Program-made: the position numbers and the translations under genes
Notes under the pieces: model-generated
The model's input: only the letters and a program-made list of their open reading frames with translations
Database searches by the model: none
Told to the model about the DNA's origin: nothing
Shown: positions 1-17,365 of the stretch, one piece after another
How positions within the stretch are numbered: position 1 is the stretch's first letter
Layout: each line of letters starts with the position of its first letter
DNA from: Haliangium sp963772315
GTDB lineage: Bacteria; Myxococcota_A; Polyangia; Haliangiales; Haliangiaceae
Assembly: GCA_963772315.1 (NCBI GenBank)
Contig: CAVYWJ010000004.1
Coordinates: 4,898,001-4,962,000, forward strand
Direction: 5' to 3'
Length of the DNA: 64,000 nt

Positions 1-263
1 CTCAGCGGAACACCGGTGTCGGCCTGAACCAGCCGTGCCTCGTTCAGGGACTCGGCATCGACCAGTCCGGCGTCCAGCAGCATCTGCCCGAGCTCCTCTC
101 GGGAATGGTTGGAGCTCGTGTTGGTTATGTAGCCAGAATCACAGACGAACGTTCGTGCGACAGCTGCATTCTCGAGCGTGAGCGTGCCGCGGATGAGGCG
201 ACGGCTCAGCCAGCTCAAGATGTCCTCGATGGACATGGTTCTCAGCGATCCGCGGACGGACAT
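1..263 (-). CDS. DUF4388-domain protein, N-terminal part (runs off the left edge)
   Basis: An open frame on the minus strand begins at an ATG at 263 and is still open at base 1, giving 87 residues. It begins MSVRGSLRTMSIEDILSWL and continues with a short beta-rich stretch (RGTLTLE, ARTFVCDSGYI) and then LGQMLLDAGLVDAESLNEA. This is the layout of DUF4388 (PATAN-like) domains, in which a helix that places the protein is followed by a strand pair binding no known ligand; such domains often head signalling proteins in Myxococcota and related phyla. A second in-frame ATG at 236 is possible. What follows the domain lies outside the window, so the overall role is unknown. The gene is divergent from the thioredoxin gene at 352. 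Confidence 0.65.
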   Translation of the reverse strand, partial: MSVRGSLRTMSIEDILSWLSRRLIRGTLTLENAAVARTFVCDSGYITNTSSNHSREELGQMLLDAGLVDAESLNEARLVQADTGVPL

Positions 264-351
264 GGGCTCTGGCAGGATACTCGAATATTCGTTACATTTG
301 TCTGGTTACTGGTGGAGCGTCCCTGTCGGACGAGCTTGAGAGAGAACGACC

Positions 352-1002
<651 letters not shown>

Positions 1003-1038
1003 AGCTGTCTGCAGCGCCTCTGCGGTCTGCCGCCTGCC

Positions 1039-1995
<957 letters not shown>

Positions 1996-2037
1996 GATCC
2001 ACTACGACGACGTGATGTCCGGTAGCGAGGAGACAGT

Positions 2038-2757
2038 CTACCCCTCTGACCCGCTCGATGCGACCCTGTCGAGCACGTCCGCCGAGATCGCCGGCAGATG
2101 ACACTCGAAGGCCGATCCCCGTCCCGGCTTGGAGATGCCCTCGAACGTGCCGCCCCACCCGCGCACGACCGGGGCGACCACCTGCTCGGCCGCTGCGGCA
2201 GCCGCAGAGAGCCCCGCGCCATTGTCGGCAACGGAGATCACTACGCTGTCGGTGGCGCCGCGCTCGCAATGCGTCCTGATGGAAACAGCGCTCCCCTCGC
2301 GCGTCGCGGCCGAATCCGCACAGCACAGGATGAGCTTTGCAATCGCCAGCACGAGCTCTCCATGCACCGCGCGCGCAGGCGGCAGCGAGCCGAGATCCAT
2401 GAACACCTCGGTGTGGCTGCTCAACCGATGACGGGCAAGATTCAAGGCGGATTCGACGCACGTATTCACATCGACCGGCTGCATCGCCCCCTCGGCCCCG
2501 GCCATGCCCTCGTGTAGATCGCCGACCAGCCGCGCGACCTCGCGGCTCAGCAGATACGCTTGCGCGAGCTCCTGCCGCAGCGCATGCAGTGCCTTCCAGG
2601 GATACGGGGTCGGCCCTGGCGCCTCGGCCATGTAGTGCTCGATGGTCTCGACCATCATCGCGAGATTCTCGCGCAGCTCGCGCAGCGGCTGCGAGAGCTG
2701 CCCGGCCACGCCGCTGGCCAGGGTACTGGCCACGGTTTGCAGGGATTCCGCGGACAC
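2038..2757 (-). CDS. Degenerate sensor histidine kinase (HisKA/HATPase-like)
   Basis: A 239-residue soluble protein starting at a GTG (2757). Residues 5-35, LASGVAGQLSQPLREL, align with the dimerisation helix of histidine kinases, where one expects VAHEINNPL; the phospho-acceptor His is a Gly here. The C-terminal half is an HATPase fold: the N-box region reads IAKLILCCADSAA instead of NLLxNAxxA, so the Mg-binding Asn is absent, while the G1 box DNGAGL is kept and the last strand pair GGTFEGISKPGRGSAF is typical. It may bind but not hydrolyse nucleotide, and act as a dimerising scaffold. It lies 40 bases after the gluzincin/propeller gene and 42 before the CobW gene, so probably one operon. 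Confidence 0.7.
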   Translation of the reverse strand: MSAESLQTVASTLASGVAGQLSQPLRELRENLAMMVETIEHYMAEAPGPTPYPWKALHALRQELAQAYLLSREVARLVGDLHEGMAGAEGAMQPVDVNTCVESALNLARHRLSSHTEVFMDLGSLPPARAVHGELVLAIAKLILCCADSAATREGSAVSIRTHCERGATDSVVISVADNGAGLSAAAAAAEQVVAPVVRGWGGTFEGISKPGRGSAFECHLPAISADVLDRVASSGSEG

Positions 2758-2797
2758 GCGGGTGCGGTCGTCGCCCGTGTCGGAAGCTCATGGCGAC

Positions 2798-5722
2798 TCA
2801 GATCGTGCCCGTCAGCAGCAGCCAGTACTCGCCCAGCCCGCCGCTGGTGAGGCCATGCGAATAGCCGATGTCGAACGACCCGGGCACGAAGTAACCGAAG
2901 ATCATATCCAGTCGCAGGCTCCCGCCCAGGCCAGCCTTGAAGTCGCGCACGTCGAGGTCGCCGCTGAATGCGTTGCCTACGTCCAGCAGCCCTGCCACAT
3001 GGAGTCGTCGTACGAACAGTGGCAACGTGCCCAGGCCACGCTCGAAGCTGAGCAGCTCCTGCCGGTACTCGATGTTGGCCAGATGATACTGGCGACCGGT
3101 GATCGACCCGCGCTCGTAGCCGCGCAGATAGCCGCTCGTGCCGGCTCGCGCGCTGTCGAGAATGGATTGCACCACGTCTTGTTCGGGAACCCCACCCAGC
3201 GAGAAGTTGCCAGGGTTTCCCGACGAGCTGGTACGGATGCCGCCGGCCACCTGGACGGCCACGGACGACGTGGGCGACCAGGGCAGCTTCCGATAGGTCT
3301 CCCAGCGATAGCCCAGCGACAGCGCCCGGCCATCCGAGCCCAGCGCCGGGTGATCGAGCCTGAGCGAGGCCGAGAAGGCCTGCCCGTCCTGTGCGCCCAC
3401 CGTGTAGATCGCGCCGCGCGTATCCGAGTAGTTCCAGCGCAGGGCCAGACCAGCGAAGCGAGAATCCGTCACCCGGCGGGGCAGGAGATCGTTGGGATCT
3501 GGCTCCTGGTAGGGATCCTCGACCACGCGGAACCAGTCGAGATCGTAGTCCAGCGACAGGCTGCCACTGCCCTCGGCGGTGCGCAGGACAGGCAAGCCAA
3601 GGCTCGCTGTCAGGCCATAGCCATCACGCTCGTAGGGCATGTTGACCCCATCGATGAAAATGCCGGAGCGCCGGGACGTGGTCCGGATCGCGGCCAGGCG
3701 CAAGGACGGCCAGAGCCCCGCGTAGGAGTACGAGCCGCCGATGTCCACGTCTGGCCGATCCAGCCCGAGCGTCAGCGCGAGGTTGTACGAGTGAATGCCG
3801 ACGATGTCGCTCCCGTTCGTCGATAGATTCAACGCGCTGCCGAAGCTGTTCGTGAGGAGCTCCACGGTGTAGTTGCGCGGCGCCAGGGTCTCCAGTGGAC
3901 GGTAGGGACGCGAGTCGGAGATCGCCACGCCCTCTTCACGAATCCTGACCGGCTCCGGACGATCGTCCACATACGGCACGGGATCGAGCCAGCGCGCCGC
4001 CTCGATCTCGATCTCGTAGAGATCGTAGCCGCCCACGCCAAACCCTTGATACACGAGGTGCTTCCCGTCCGGGGAGAGGTCGGCCAGGACGGCGCCACCG
4101 GCCACGTTGGTCACCTGGTAGTGCCGATGGGTCTGGCGATCCAGCGCATAGACGTTGTAGATGCCGCTGCGATCGCTCACGTAGTAGAGATAGGCGCCAT
4201 CAGGGCTGAACATCGGCCCCACGTCGAGCGCCCTGTCATTCGTGATCCGCTCCACCTGCTGCGAGTCAACGTGGATGATCCAGATATCGCGATACCCACC
4301 CTGATTCCACGCCGAGAACGCGATGGTCTGCCCATCAGGCGACCATGCCGGACTCGAGACCTGATCGAAGCGGCCATCTCCTTGCCACAGAACACGATAC
4401 GGTGCGTGCGGTTCGAGCGGCATGACGGCAAGGCGGCTGCGCGACTCGCCATTGATCACGAATGCGAGCTGGCGTTCATCGGGTGATATCGCCGGTTCCC
4501 GCGCCCGGAGCCCGTGGGTGAGGACTCGCAACGCCTGGGTTTGCCGGTCCCACAGAAACAGATCTTGATAGCTGTAGTTGCTCCGGTACGTCGCGGTCTG
4601 CTCGACCACCATCGAGCCGTCGGAGAGGACGTCGAACTCGCCGATGCGATCGATCTGCGCATAGTCCTGCGCACTGCCGGCATTCGCGCGCGTGGGCATG
4701 CGACGAACGCCGCCCGGGCTGTAACCGTCGCTCTGAATCCACACGATGTGGCGCCCGTCCGGCGCATAGCGCGGTGCGCGATTGGTTTCGGCCGTGAAGG
4801 TCAGGCGTCGCCCCTCCCTCCGGCCCCGACGCTCGACGGCCTCGAGCTGGACGGAATACTTGTCGCGCAGCTGCTGGCGCCAGTCCTCGTACAGCTCTTC
4901 GAACGTTTGCCCCGTCGCTTCTCGAATCGCCCGATTCAATCCGTACGGAATGGGTGACGCGCCATAGGACCACGAGAGATGGCGCAGCGAGTCGCTGCCA
5001 TGGCGATCGAACACGTACTTGAGGAAGTGCGAACCGTATAGATAAGCGGCATTCGCGCGCGGCCAGGTGCGCGGCAGATTGGTCACGGCATCGAGATCGT
5101 GATCTTCGTCGGCCAGCGCGGCTGCGCGCAGATCCATATCGAACAGCGCATTGCGGATACGCCCACCCGCGGATTGTTCGGATTCTTGATACGTGGCAAT
5201 GCCCTCGATGACCCAGCGCGGCTGGACCTGATTGGGCGCCCAGGTCTTGCCGAGAATCTTGTTGACCCACCGCGGCAGGCCATCGATCGAGTCCAGGTGG
5301 ATGATGTGCGTGTACTCGTGTGCGACGAGCGCATAGAGCCAGTCATCGTGATCGTTCAGTGACGACAGGCTGGTCGGCGCCGTGGCATAGATACCGATGC
5401 GATTGCGTGGAATGACGCTGGCAAAACCGTTGGCGCCGTCGGTGTCGTCCGTGATCACGATCTGCGTTTTCTCGCTTGGTTCGTGATCGAAGATCGGTAC
5501 CAGCACCGTGTGGCTGCGCTCGGCCGCTGCCGCCACTCGCCGCGCCACGTCGAGCAGCGGCTCGTAGTAGTGGATGACGAAATGCTCGGTCTCGATGGTC
5601 TTCCACGCCAGATCGGGATCGCCTGCATGACTCGTCCGCGCCATGGACAAGCAGCACACCGCTGCGATGCACGCGCTCGCCAACCGAGCGCCGACACGTG
5701 GTTTCCAGCGAGATGTCACCAT
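2798..5722 (-). CDS. Exported gluzincin-like peptidase / TolB-type propeller / beta-barrel protein
   Basis: A 974-residue exported protein. Residues 1-33 are a signal peptide ending SHAG. The first third has the zinc-peptidase signature HEYTH (135-139) with the downstream glutamate in EGIATYQE (E173), as in gluzincin 'MA-like' peptidases. The middle third (about 300-590) has repeated TolB/WD40-like blades such as SPDGQTIAFSAW, FSPDGAYLYYVSD and SPDGKHLVYQGF. The last third is rich in alternating strands ending in SHGLTSGGLGEYWLLLTGTI, as in outer-membrane barrels of the BamA/surface-antigen type. It probably sits in the outer membrane with peptidase and propeller in the periplasm. Its start is only 25 bases from the divergent lipoprotein gene at 5748, so the two promoters must overlap. 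Confidence 0.78.
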   Translation of the reverse strand: MVTSRWKPRVGARLASACIAAVCCLSMARTSHAGDPDLAWKTIETEHFVIHYYEPLLDVARRVAAAAERSHTVLVPIFDHEPSEKTQIVITDDTDGANGFASVIPRNRIGIYATAPTSLSSLNDHDDWLYALVAHEYTHIIHLDSIDGLPRWVNKILGKTWAPNQVQPRWVIEGIATYQESEQSAGGRIRNALFDMDLRAAALADEDHDLDAVTNLPRTWPRANAAYLYGSHFLKYVFDRHGSDSLRHLSWSYGASPIPYGLNRAIREATGQTFEELYEDWRQQLRDKYSVQLEAVERRGRREGRRLTFTAETNRAPRYAPDGRHIVWIQSDGYSPGGVRRMPTRANAGSAQDYAQIDRIGEFDVLSDGSMVVEQTATYRSNYSYQDLFLWDRQTQALRVLTHGLRAREPAISPDERQLAFVINGESRSRLAVMPLEPHAPYRVLWQGDGRFDQVSSPAWSPDGQTIAFSAWNQGGYRDIWIIHVDSQQVERITNDRALDVGPMFSPDGAYLYYVSDRSGIYNVYALDRQTHRHYQVTNVAGGAVLADLSPDGKHLVYQGFGVGGYDLYEIEIEAARWLDPVPYVDDRPEPVRIREEGVAISDSRPYRPLETLAPRNYTVELLTNSFGSALNLSTNGSDIVGIHSYNLALTLGLDRPDVDIGGSYSYAGLWPSLRLAAIRTTSRRSGIFIDGVNMPYERDGYGLTASLGLPVLRTAEGSGSLSLDYDLDWFRVVEDPYQEPDPNDLLPRRVTDSRFAGLALRWNYSDTRGAIYTVGAQDGQAFSASLRLDHPALGSDGRALSLGYRWETYRKLPWSPTSSVAVQVAGGIRTSSSGNPGNFSLGGVPEQDVVQSILDSARAGTSGYLRGYERGSITGRQYHLANIEYRQELLSFERGLGTLPLFVRRLHVAGLLDVGNAFSGDLDVRDFKAGLGGSLRLDMIFGYFVPGSFDIGYSHGLTSGGLGEYWLLLTGTI

Positions 5723-5747
5723 CTGCGTTCGTAGTAGAGTCTAAACC

Positions 5748-6122
5748 ATGCGCACGACGTTATACACCCTCGCGCTCTGCGTCAGCCTTCTCGTGGCATG
5801 CAAGGGGCAGCCGCAGGCCACTCCCAGCTCGGCTCCGCCGGCTCGGGCGGCGCCTGCTGCGACACCGACTGGCGTCGATACGGATGCCTCTCCTTCCACC
5901 TCGGCCCAGGGGAATGATCTGTCGCAACAGGGGCAGCCCTGCCCGGAGGGCACGTGCGCAGGAGGGCTGCGCTGCTTGAGCTACTACGGCATTGCAGGGG
6001 CAAACGGGTCCCAATTCGCCACCTGCGAGCTACCGTGCGCCGCCAACTCCAACGCGTGCCCGGGTGATCAGCAATGCGTCGTGATTGCAGATGGCCCAGG
6101 ACAAGTCTGCAAGCCGATCTGA
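5748..6122 (+). CDS. Small Cys-rich lipoprotein
   Basis: A 124-residue lipoprotein. The signal peptide ends in the lipobox LLVAC with the acylated cysteine at residue 18. A Pro/Ala/Thr-rich spacer follows, then a C-terminal domain with eight cysteines (GQPCPEGTCAGGLRC, CELPCAA, NACPGDQQC, QVCKPI) which probably form disulfides. Such Cys-rich lipoproteins are common in Myxococcota and usually have no known role. It converges on the TPR lipoprotein gene, the stops being 13 bases apart. Confidence 0.72.
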   Translation: MRTTLYTLALCVSLLVACKGQPQATPSSAPPARAAPAATPTGVDTDASPSTSAQGNDLSQQGQPCPEGTCAGGLRCLSYYGIAGANGSQFATCELPCAANSNACPGDQQCVVIADGPGQVCKPI

Positions 6123-6135
6123 CGGCTCGCTCGAC

Positions 6136-7011
6136 TCACTCGGTCGGCTCGACGGGCGGCACGATCTCCAGGAGGGCCTTGTTCGCCTCCTGCTTCGTGA
6201 ACGGATCCGGGCTGGCCTTGGCAACCTCCTCCAGGTCCGGGCGGGCCTTGTCTTTTTCTCCCTTGGTCAGATAGGCCAGTCCGCGCTGAAACTTGGCTTC
6301 GATGTTGTCTTTGTTGGCAGCTTTCGATTTGTTGATCGACTGCGTGTAAGCATCGATTGCCTTGTCCCAGTTCTTCTCGGCATCGTATGCCATGCCCAGG
6401 TAGTAGTAGACGTCGGGTAGCTGCTCGGCATCGGCGTGCTGCGTGCCCTGATCGAGCACTGCCGTCGCCTCCGCGATCATATCCCAGCGCAGGTAGAGCT
6501 TCCCCAGACTCACGAACGGGCGACCCCACTGCGGATTGAGGATCGCTGCACGTGTCCACATCTGTGCGGCCTCCTCGGGGCGGTCGCTATCGGCGTAGAT
6601 ACTGCCCAGGTACCAGTAGGCGCGATACAGGCTGGGCTCGAGCTCGATCGCCTTGGCGAGGTAGGCTTCTGCCAGTGAATACTTCTCGGCTTCGAACAGC
6701 GAGATGCCGAGAAGCATCTGATACATGGGGTCGTCTTTTCGAACCTTGACGGCCTCGGCAAATGCCGAAGATGCTTTTTCCCAATCGCTCTGCTCTCGAG
6801 CCGTGATTCCCAGGTAGTACCAGGCTTCGTGATTATCAGGGTAGACGCGCGCCGCCTCCTCGAAGTGCTGCCGCGCCGTGGCATGAGCCCCGGTCTGGAA
6901 CGCCTGGATACCTTCATTCATCTGCTCGATGGAGGTGCGGAGCTGCTCGTTGGTGCAAGCGGACGCTCCCAGCACCACCAGCACTGCGAATCCGATCACG
7001 GCTGCGCGCAT
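6136..7011 (-). CDS. TPR-repeat lipoprotein
   Basis: A 291-residue lipoprotein. The start at 7011 is chosen over an upstream ATG at 7110 because it has an AGGAG site five bases before it and begins a proper signal peptide (MRAAVIGFAVLVVLGASAC) with the lipobox Cys at residue 19. At least six tetratricopeptide repeats follow, e.g. HEAWYYLGITAREQSDWEKA and YRAYWYLGSIYADSDRPEEA. TPR lipoproteins act as docking scaffolds in the periplasm, often at the outer membrane. It lies downstream of the GltG-like gene but is separated from it by a strong terminator and has its own promoter, so it is a separate transcript. Confidence 0.85.
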   Translation of the reverse strand: MRAAVIGFAVLVVLGASACTNEQLRTSIEQMNEGIQAFQTGAHATARQHFEEAARVYPDNHEAWYYLGITAREQSDWEKASSAFAEAVKVRKDDPMYQMLLGISLFEAEKYSLAEAYLAKAIELEPSLYRAYWYLGSIYADSDRPEEAAQMWTRAAILNPQWGRPFVSLGKLYLRWDMIAEATAVLDQGTQHADAEQLPDVYYYLGMAYDAEKNWDKAIDAYTQSINKSKAANKDNIEAKFQRGLAYLTKGEKDKARPDLEEVAKASPDPFTKQEANKALLEIVPPVEPTE

Positions 7012-7033
7012 GGAAAACTCCTGGTTTCTCGGC

Positions 7034-7062
7034 AACATACCGGAGACACCGGGCCCAATCAA
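7034..7062 (-). promoter_or_regulatory. Sigma-70-like promoter for the TPR lipoprotein gene
   Basis: Read on the minus strand, TTGATT (7062-7057) and TATGTT (7039-7034) are separated by 17 bases and sit just upstream of the ribosome site and start at 7011. This would give a leader of only about 15 bases. It fits the terminator at 7111-7143 that isolates this gene from its upstream neighbour. Confidence 0.5.
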
Positions 7063-7110
7063 GCGCGTGGTGCCGTATCGGGGACGAGCACTGGCTCTGT
7101 CCTCGAACAA

Positions 7111-7143
7111 TAAAAAAAGCGGCGATGGACATCGCCGCTTTCC
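7111..7143 (-). terminator. Rho-independent terminator of the GltG-like gene
   Basis: An 11-bp perfect stem (AAAGCGGCGAT / ATCGCCGCTTT) with a four-base loop, followed on the minus strand by an unbroken T-run. It lies about 45 bases after the stop of the FHA gene at 7186. Confidence 0.9.
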
Positions 7144-7185
7144 AGAGACCCAGTTCGCGAAGCGATCAGGCCTGAGCCATGTGGC

Positions 7186-9522
<2,337 letters not shown>

Positions 9523-9598
9523 CCAAATACTCCGCTGCTAGATTGCCTTCTGCTGCATCGAACGCGTCATCGCTGGCCGGAGCCTTCCGGACCGAGTC

Positions 9599-9868
9599 TC
9601 AGAGATCCTCGGCAGACTTCAAGATTTCCTTGATGAAGTCCTTGCGGATCCGGATCAGGCTCGTGTGGCTGGCGAATGTCCGCGTATCGACGACATCTCC
9701 ATCGGGCTTCAGGAGATCGCCGTCGATGTTGTCACCCGAAAAGTCGTAGGTCTTGACCTTGTCACCTTTACTGGCGCTCTCACCCTGCGCATGGGCCATC
9801 GGGACGGACAATCCCATGAGCCCCATGGACAGTGTGGCGACGATCGAAACGAACACGGCACGCATCAT
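9599..9868 (-). CDS. Small exported protein of the glt-like locus (GltF candidate)
   Basis: About 89 residues. The start at 9868 (or the adjacent ATG at 9865) has an AAGGAG site; the signal peptide runs to about residue 26, ending MAHAQG. The mature part has the motif YDFSGDNIDGDLLKPDGDVV and a charged helix IRIRKDFIKEILKSAEDL. It sits between the GltE-like and GltG-like genes, which is the place of gltF in Myxococcus; I cannot confirm homology by sequence memory alone. Probably periplasmic. Confidence 0.65.
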   Translation of the reverse strand: MMRAVFVSIVATLSMGLMGLSVPMAHAQGESASKGDKVKTYDFSGDNIDGDLLKPDGDVVDTRTFASHTSLIRIRKDFIKEILKSAEDL

Positions 9869-10101
9869 CAAGCTCCTTGTGAAGGAACTCTCCAGGAGCC
9901 TGCCCGACAAGCTAGCCTGACTCCGTGCTTGGTGCGCGTGAACGACCATCTCACCAAGCACTGACACCAGCCATCGGTCGAGGTTCCAGAGAGCTCGAAA
10001 AAACTTCTCATAGAATAGCGCAGCAACCTGGGGGGCCGACAGAGGGAAGCGCGAGCAGCCCGATTGCCCCTACTTTTGAAGCAATCTCGAATGGTTAAGC
10101 A

Positions 10102-11442
<1,341 letters not shown>

Positions 11443-11457
11443 CTCGTGTGGTCCTTC

Positions 11458-13458
11458 CTAGTCGAGCTTCGCGATACCAGGCTCGGTCGTCATGACAGCG
11501 GCGAAGTTGTCGGGCGTGGCGCGTAGCTCGGATGCCGTCGGGTATTCCTGCGGGCGGATCTGGCCGAGCTCCTTCTCGCACAGCTGAGACCACTCGTTGA
11601 ACCAGTTGAGCTGCGTCGAGAGCCCCAGGCAGAACCCGAAGGCCTGCACCGAGCGCCCTTCCAGCGGCTCCGCGTTGGTGGTCAGCTCGTCGCAGTAGGC
11701 GTCGACCTTGTCCTCGGCGAACTCACCCGTGCGCACGTTGGTGGGGATCTCGGCCGTGAACAGCGCATCGGAGAAGTTCTGGCTGATCTGCCCCATGCGC
11801 GCTGCCGCTGCGATCGCGTAGTGCGCGCCGCCGCCTTTGATCTCCTTGACCTCGTCGTACATCTTGGTCGCCTTGACCGCCAGCTTGGTCTTGTCGCCGA
11901 ACCAGCTCTGGAATTCCTTCAGGGACTCCTTCGACTTGCGCGCGTTGCGCGGATCGAAATCGAGCCCCTTCGGGAAGCTGATGTTGAGGAACGCCTCGTA
12001 ATCCTCCTCGGTCAGGTAGAACTTCGAGGCCGAGAGGTACCGGATCATGAGCGCCGTGCGCACTGCCTGCTCGGGGCCTTCGCCCGAGACCTTCTGCAGC
12101 GCCTTGCCATTGCCGAACAGCTTGATGGCCTCCTCGAATTCCTTCTGGGCAGCGCGAACCTTGCGCGGATCGCGCTCCACGATCGTCAGCTTGATCTTGG
12201 ACTCGGGACCGCACTGGGTCGGCAGCGAGCTCTGCTCGCGCTTCTTCTTCTTCGACTTTCCGCTGCGCGTCGCGATGCTGCGCTCGCGCTTCACCTTGAT
12301 GCAGGCGCCGTTCACGCCCTTCACCGGGCACGACTGCTGCCACAGGATCATGCCGATCTTGGTGTGCGCGATGATCTGACGATCCACGCCGCCCTGCTTG
12401 CCGTACTCCTTGAGGTACTTGCGCAGGTGATCGATGACCTCCTCGTCATTGCCGCGCTTCTCGTAGATCGAGGTCATGCTCCACATGGCCTCGGCCGCCT
12501 CGCGCACCTTCTTGCTGCCGTACTGACGGATGAAGAACTTCGTGTCCTCGATGGCCTCTTCGTCGTCACCGATGCCCTTGCGGTAGAACACCGCGTCCCA
12601 GAGCGCCTTGTACGCGTCGTCCTCGCCGCCGAAGCGACGTGCGTAGGTCTCGAGCTTCTCGGCGGCCTGGCGGTAATACGCCACCTGCCCATAGTTGTGG
12701 CCGAGGCGCGCGATGGCCTTCTGGGTCTGCTTGGAATCGGGGAAGAATCGGCTGAGCTGCTCGAACATCCGGATGGCAGCGCCGATGGAACGCCCCTGCT
12801 CGTAGCAGACGGCCGAGTTGTAGAGCACGGCGTCTGCGTCGGGGGATTCGGGGTTGTCGTTGAAGACGGTCAGGTACTGGTCACCGCAGTCGACGTACTT
12901 GGAATAGTCGCCGGAATCCTTGGCTTCCTTCTCGAGCTGCTCGGCCATCTTGCGCATCGACTGCCGCTTGAGCGTCGCGAGCCGCTGGGACAGATCCTCC
13001 TTGTCCTCGAGGAATTCCTTCTTCGTGGACAGGATCTCGACCCAGCGCAGCATGTCTTGATGCCGCTGTGCGCGGTTGAGCGTGTCGAGGAGCAGGTTGG
13101 CCGACCACTCGCCGGTCTCGTGCTCGAGGTGGTTCTGGACGATGTCCTCGAACAGCGGGATCGACTTGTCGAAGTGGTTGTAGCGCCAGAAGATCCTCGC
13201 CTTGAGGAACTTCATCATCACCAGCTCTTCGTCTTTCGGGTCCTTGACGTAATCGATGTAGATGTCGAAGGCCTCGATCATCTTCTGCTCGCGCGCCGGG
13301 ATATCCTGCGGCGGAGGCAGCTCGGTGCTACCCGTGTCCTCGGTGAGCGGAGGCGTCTTGGTCTCCGGGTCGACGGCCAGCGCGTTCTTCCAGCCCAGCA
13401 CCGAGGCGTAGGCCGCTTCCTTGAGCATGGTGCCCTTGAGCTTGCCGGTCTTGACCAC
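11458..13458 (-). CDS. gltD: GltD/AgmU-like TPR protein, C-terminal part after a frameshift
   Basis: This 666-codon frame continues the protein begun at 14935. Reading back upstream in this frame gives AWTRAENEKEQAKATKLWEQ before the apparent start, which joins well to the end of the N-terminal frame (MQYYYAEL). It holds TPR-like helices such as AIRMFEQLSRFFPDSKQTQK, PVKGVNGACIKVKRERS, and a conserved C-terminal region ending in TTEPGIAKLD. The two halves together make about 1158 residues, close to the length I recall for AgmU/GltD (about 1200), a periplasmic TPR protein. A ribosome site for an independent start near 13458 is not evident. See the N-terminal entry for the break. Confidence 0.7.
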   Translation of the reverse strand: MVKTGKLKGTMLKEAAYASVLGWKNALAVDPETKTPPLTEDTGSTELPPPQDIPAREQKMIEAFDIYIDYVKDPKDEELVMMKFLKARIFWRYNHFDKSIPLFEDIVQNHLEHETGEWSANLLLDTLNRAQRHQDMLRWVEILSTKKEFLEDKEDLSQRLATLKRQSMRKMAEQLEKEAKDSGDYSKYVDCGDQYLTVFNDNPESPDADAVLYNSAVCYEQGRSIGAAIRMFEQLSRFFPDSKQTQKAIARLGHNYGQVAYYRQAAEKLETYARRFGGEDDAYKALWDAVFYRKGIGDDEEAIEDTKFFIRQYGSKKVREAAEAMWSMTSIYEKRGNDEEVIDHLRKYLKEYGKQGGVDRQIIAHTKIGMILWQQSCPVKGVNGACIKVKRERSIATRSGKSKKKKREQSSLPTQCGPESKIKLTIVERDPRKVRAAQKEFEEAIKLFGNGKALQKVSGEGPEQAVRTALMIRYLSASKFYLTEEDYEAFLNISFPKGLDFDPRNARKSKESLKEFQSWFGDKTKLAVKATKMYDEVKEIKGGGAHYAIAAAARMGQISQNFSDALFTAEIPTNVRTGEFAEDKVDAYCDELTTNAEPLEGRSVQAFGFCLGLSTQLNWFNEWSQLCEKELGQIRPQEYPTASELRATPDNFAAVMTTEPGIAKLD

Positions 13459-13459
13459 G

Positions 13460-14935
<1,476 letters not shown>

Positions 14936-15119
14936 GGTGGCTTGATGCCTCCCCCGGGTTCGGTTCGTGCGTTCCTGCCTGCGCGCAGGGAGAAAATGAA
15001 GTCTAGAAGATCATGCGCGGGTGCGCAGGGACTGACCGGGCTGCCTCGGCATGCCCCGACCCGTCCCGGCTACCCGCTCGAGCGATGCAGTTCCCAGGTC
15101 ACGCGTGTCGGGTGCTCAC

Positions 15120-16761
<1,642 letters not shown>

Positions 16762-17365
16762 GGGCTCTCCTGAAAGGCTCGGTTCGGGCTTGTAGTAAAA
16801 GTCGCAGCCGTCCGATTCTTTCAACGAATTTGAGCAGCTAGCGTCGTGGATCATGTTCTCCGAGTCCCGGCCTGTCAAGCGTCTCCCCGGCTCGCTCGCT
16901 CGCCGATGTCGCAGCGCGACGCACCTCGCCCGAGCCTGCCTCTGATCGCTCGCCATGTGCACGTCGCGCTCATGCCTCGCATCAGCGTGGACACCTGCCA
17001 TTACCTGCGAGTTGCATGGTCCTGGCGATCAGGAGGAGCGGCAACGCGCGCGCCCGGGTCGGGCCATTTATCAGAGGAATCCCGGCCAATTGATGAGGCG
17101 GCCACGCTTGACATAGATCCCCTGCCGACTATGATTTCCCGCGGCTTGGTTCATCGAGAACGCTTGCGTTGCCCCCCGGCAAACGAGCGTGTGCATGGCG
17201 GCCACGAGCGGATGCACGACATCCTTGAATACGAGGAGTCCCCTGCTGTTTCCTCGCGTTGAGGTGGTGGCAGAATCTATCCTCCGGCCGCACGATACGG
17301 GGTACGATGCCAGCCGTTTCGGGCTGCATCTGCCCGATTTTCCAACGACGAGGAGCAACACACTC
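16762..17365. other. 604-base divergent intergenic region
   Basis: No convincing gene on either strand. It separates the minus-strand TPR locus from the plus-strand lipoprotein and holds the sigma-70-like promoter at 17108-17135. The region from 17143 to 17365 would be a long untranslated leader of the lipoprotein gene. Confidence 0.5.
17108..17135 (+). promoter_or_regulatory. Strong sigma-70-like promoter
   Basis: A perfect -35 box TTGACA (17108-17113), 16-base spacer, and TATGAT (17130-17135). It points to the lipoprotein gene at 17366 and predicts a transcript start near 17142, hence a leader of about 220 bases. Confidence 0.6.
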
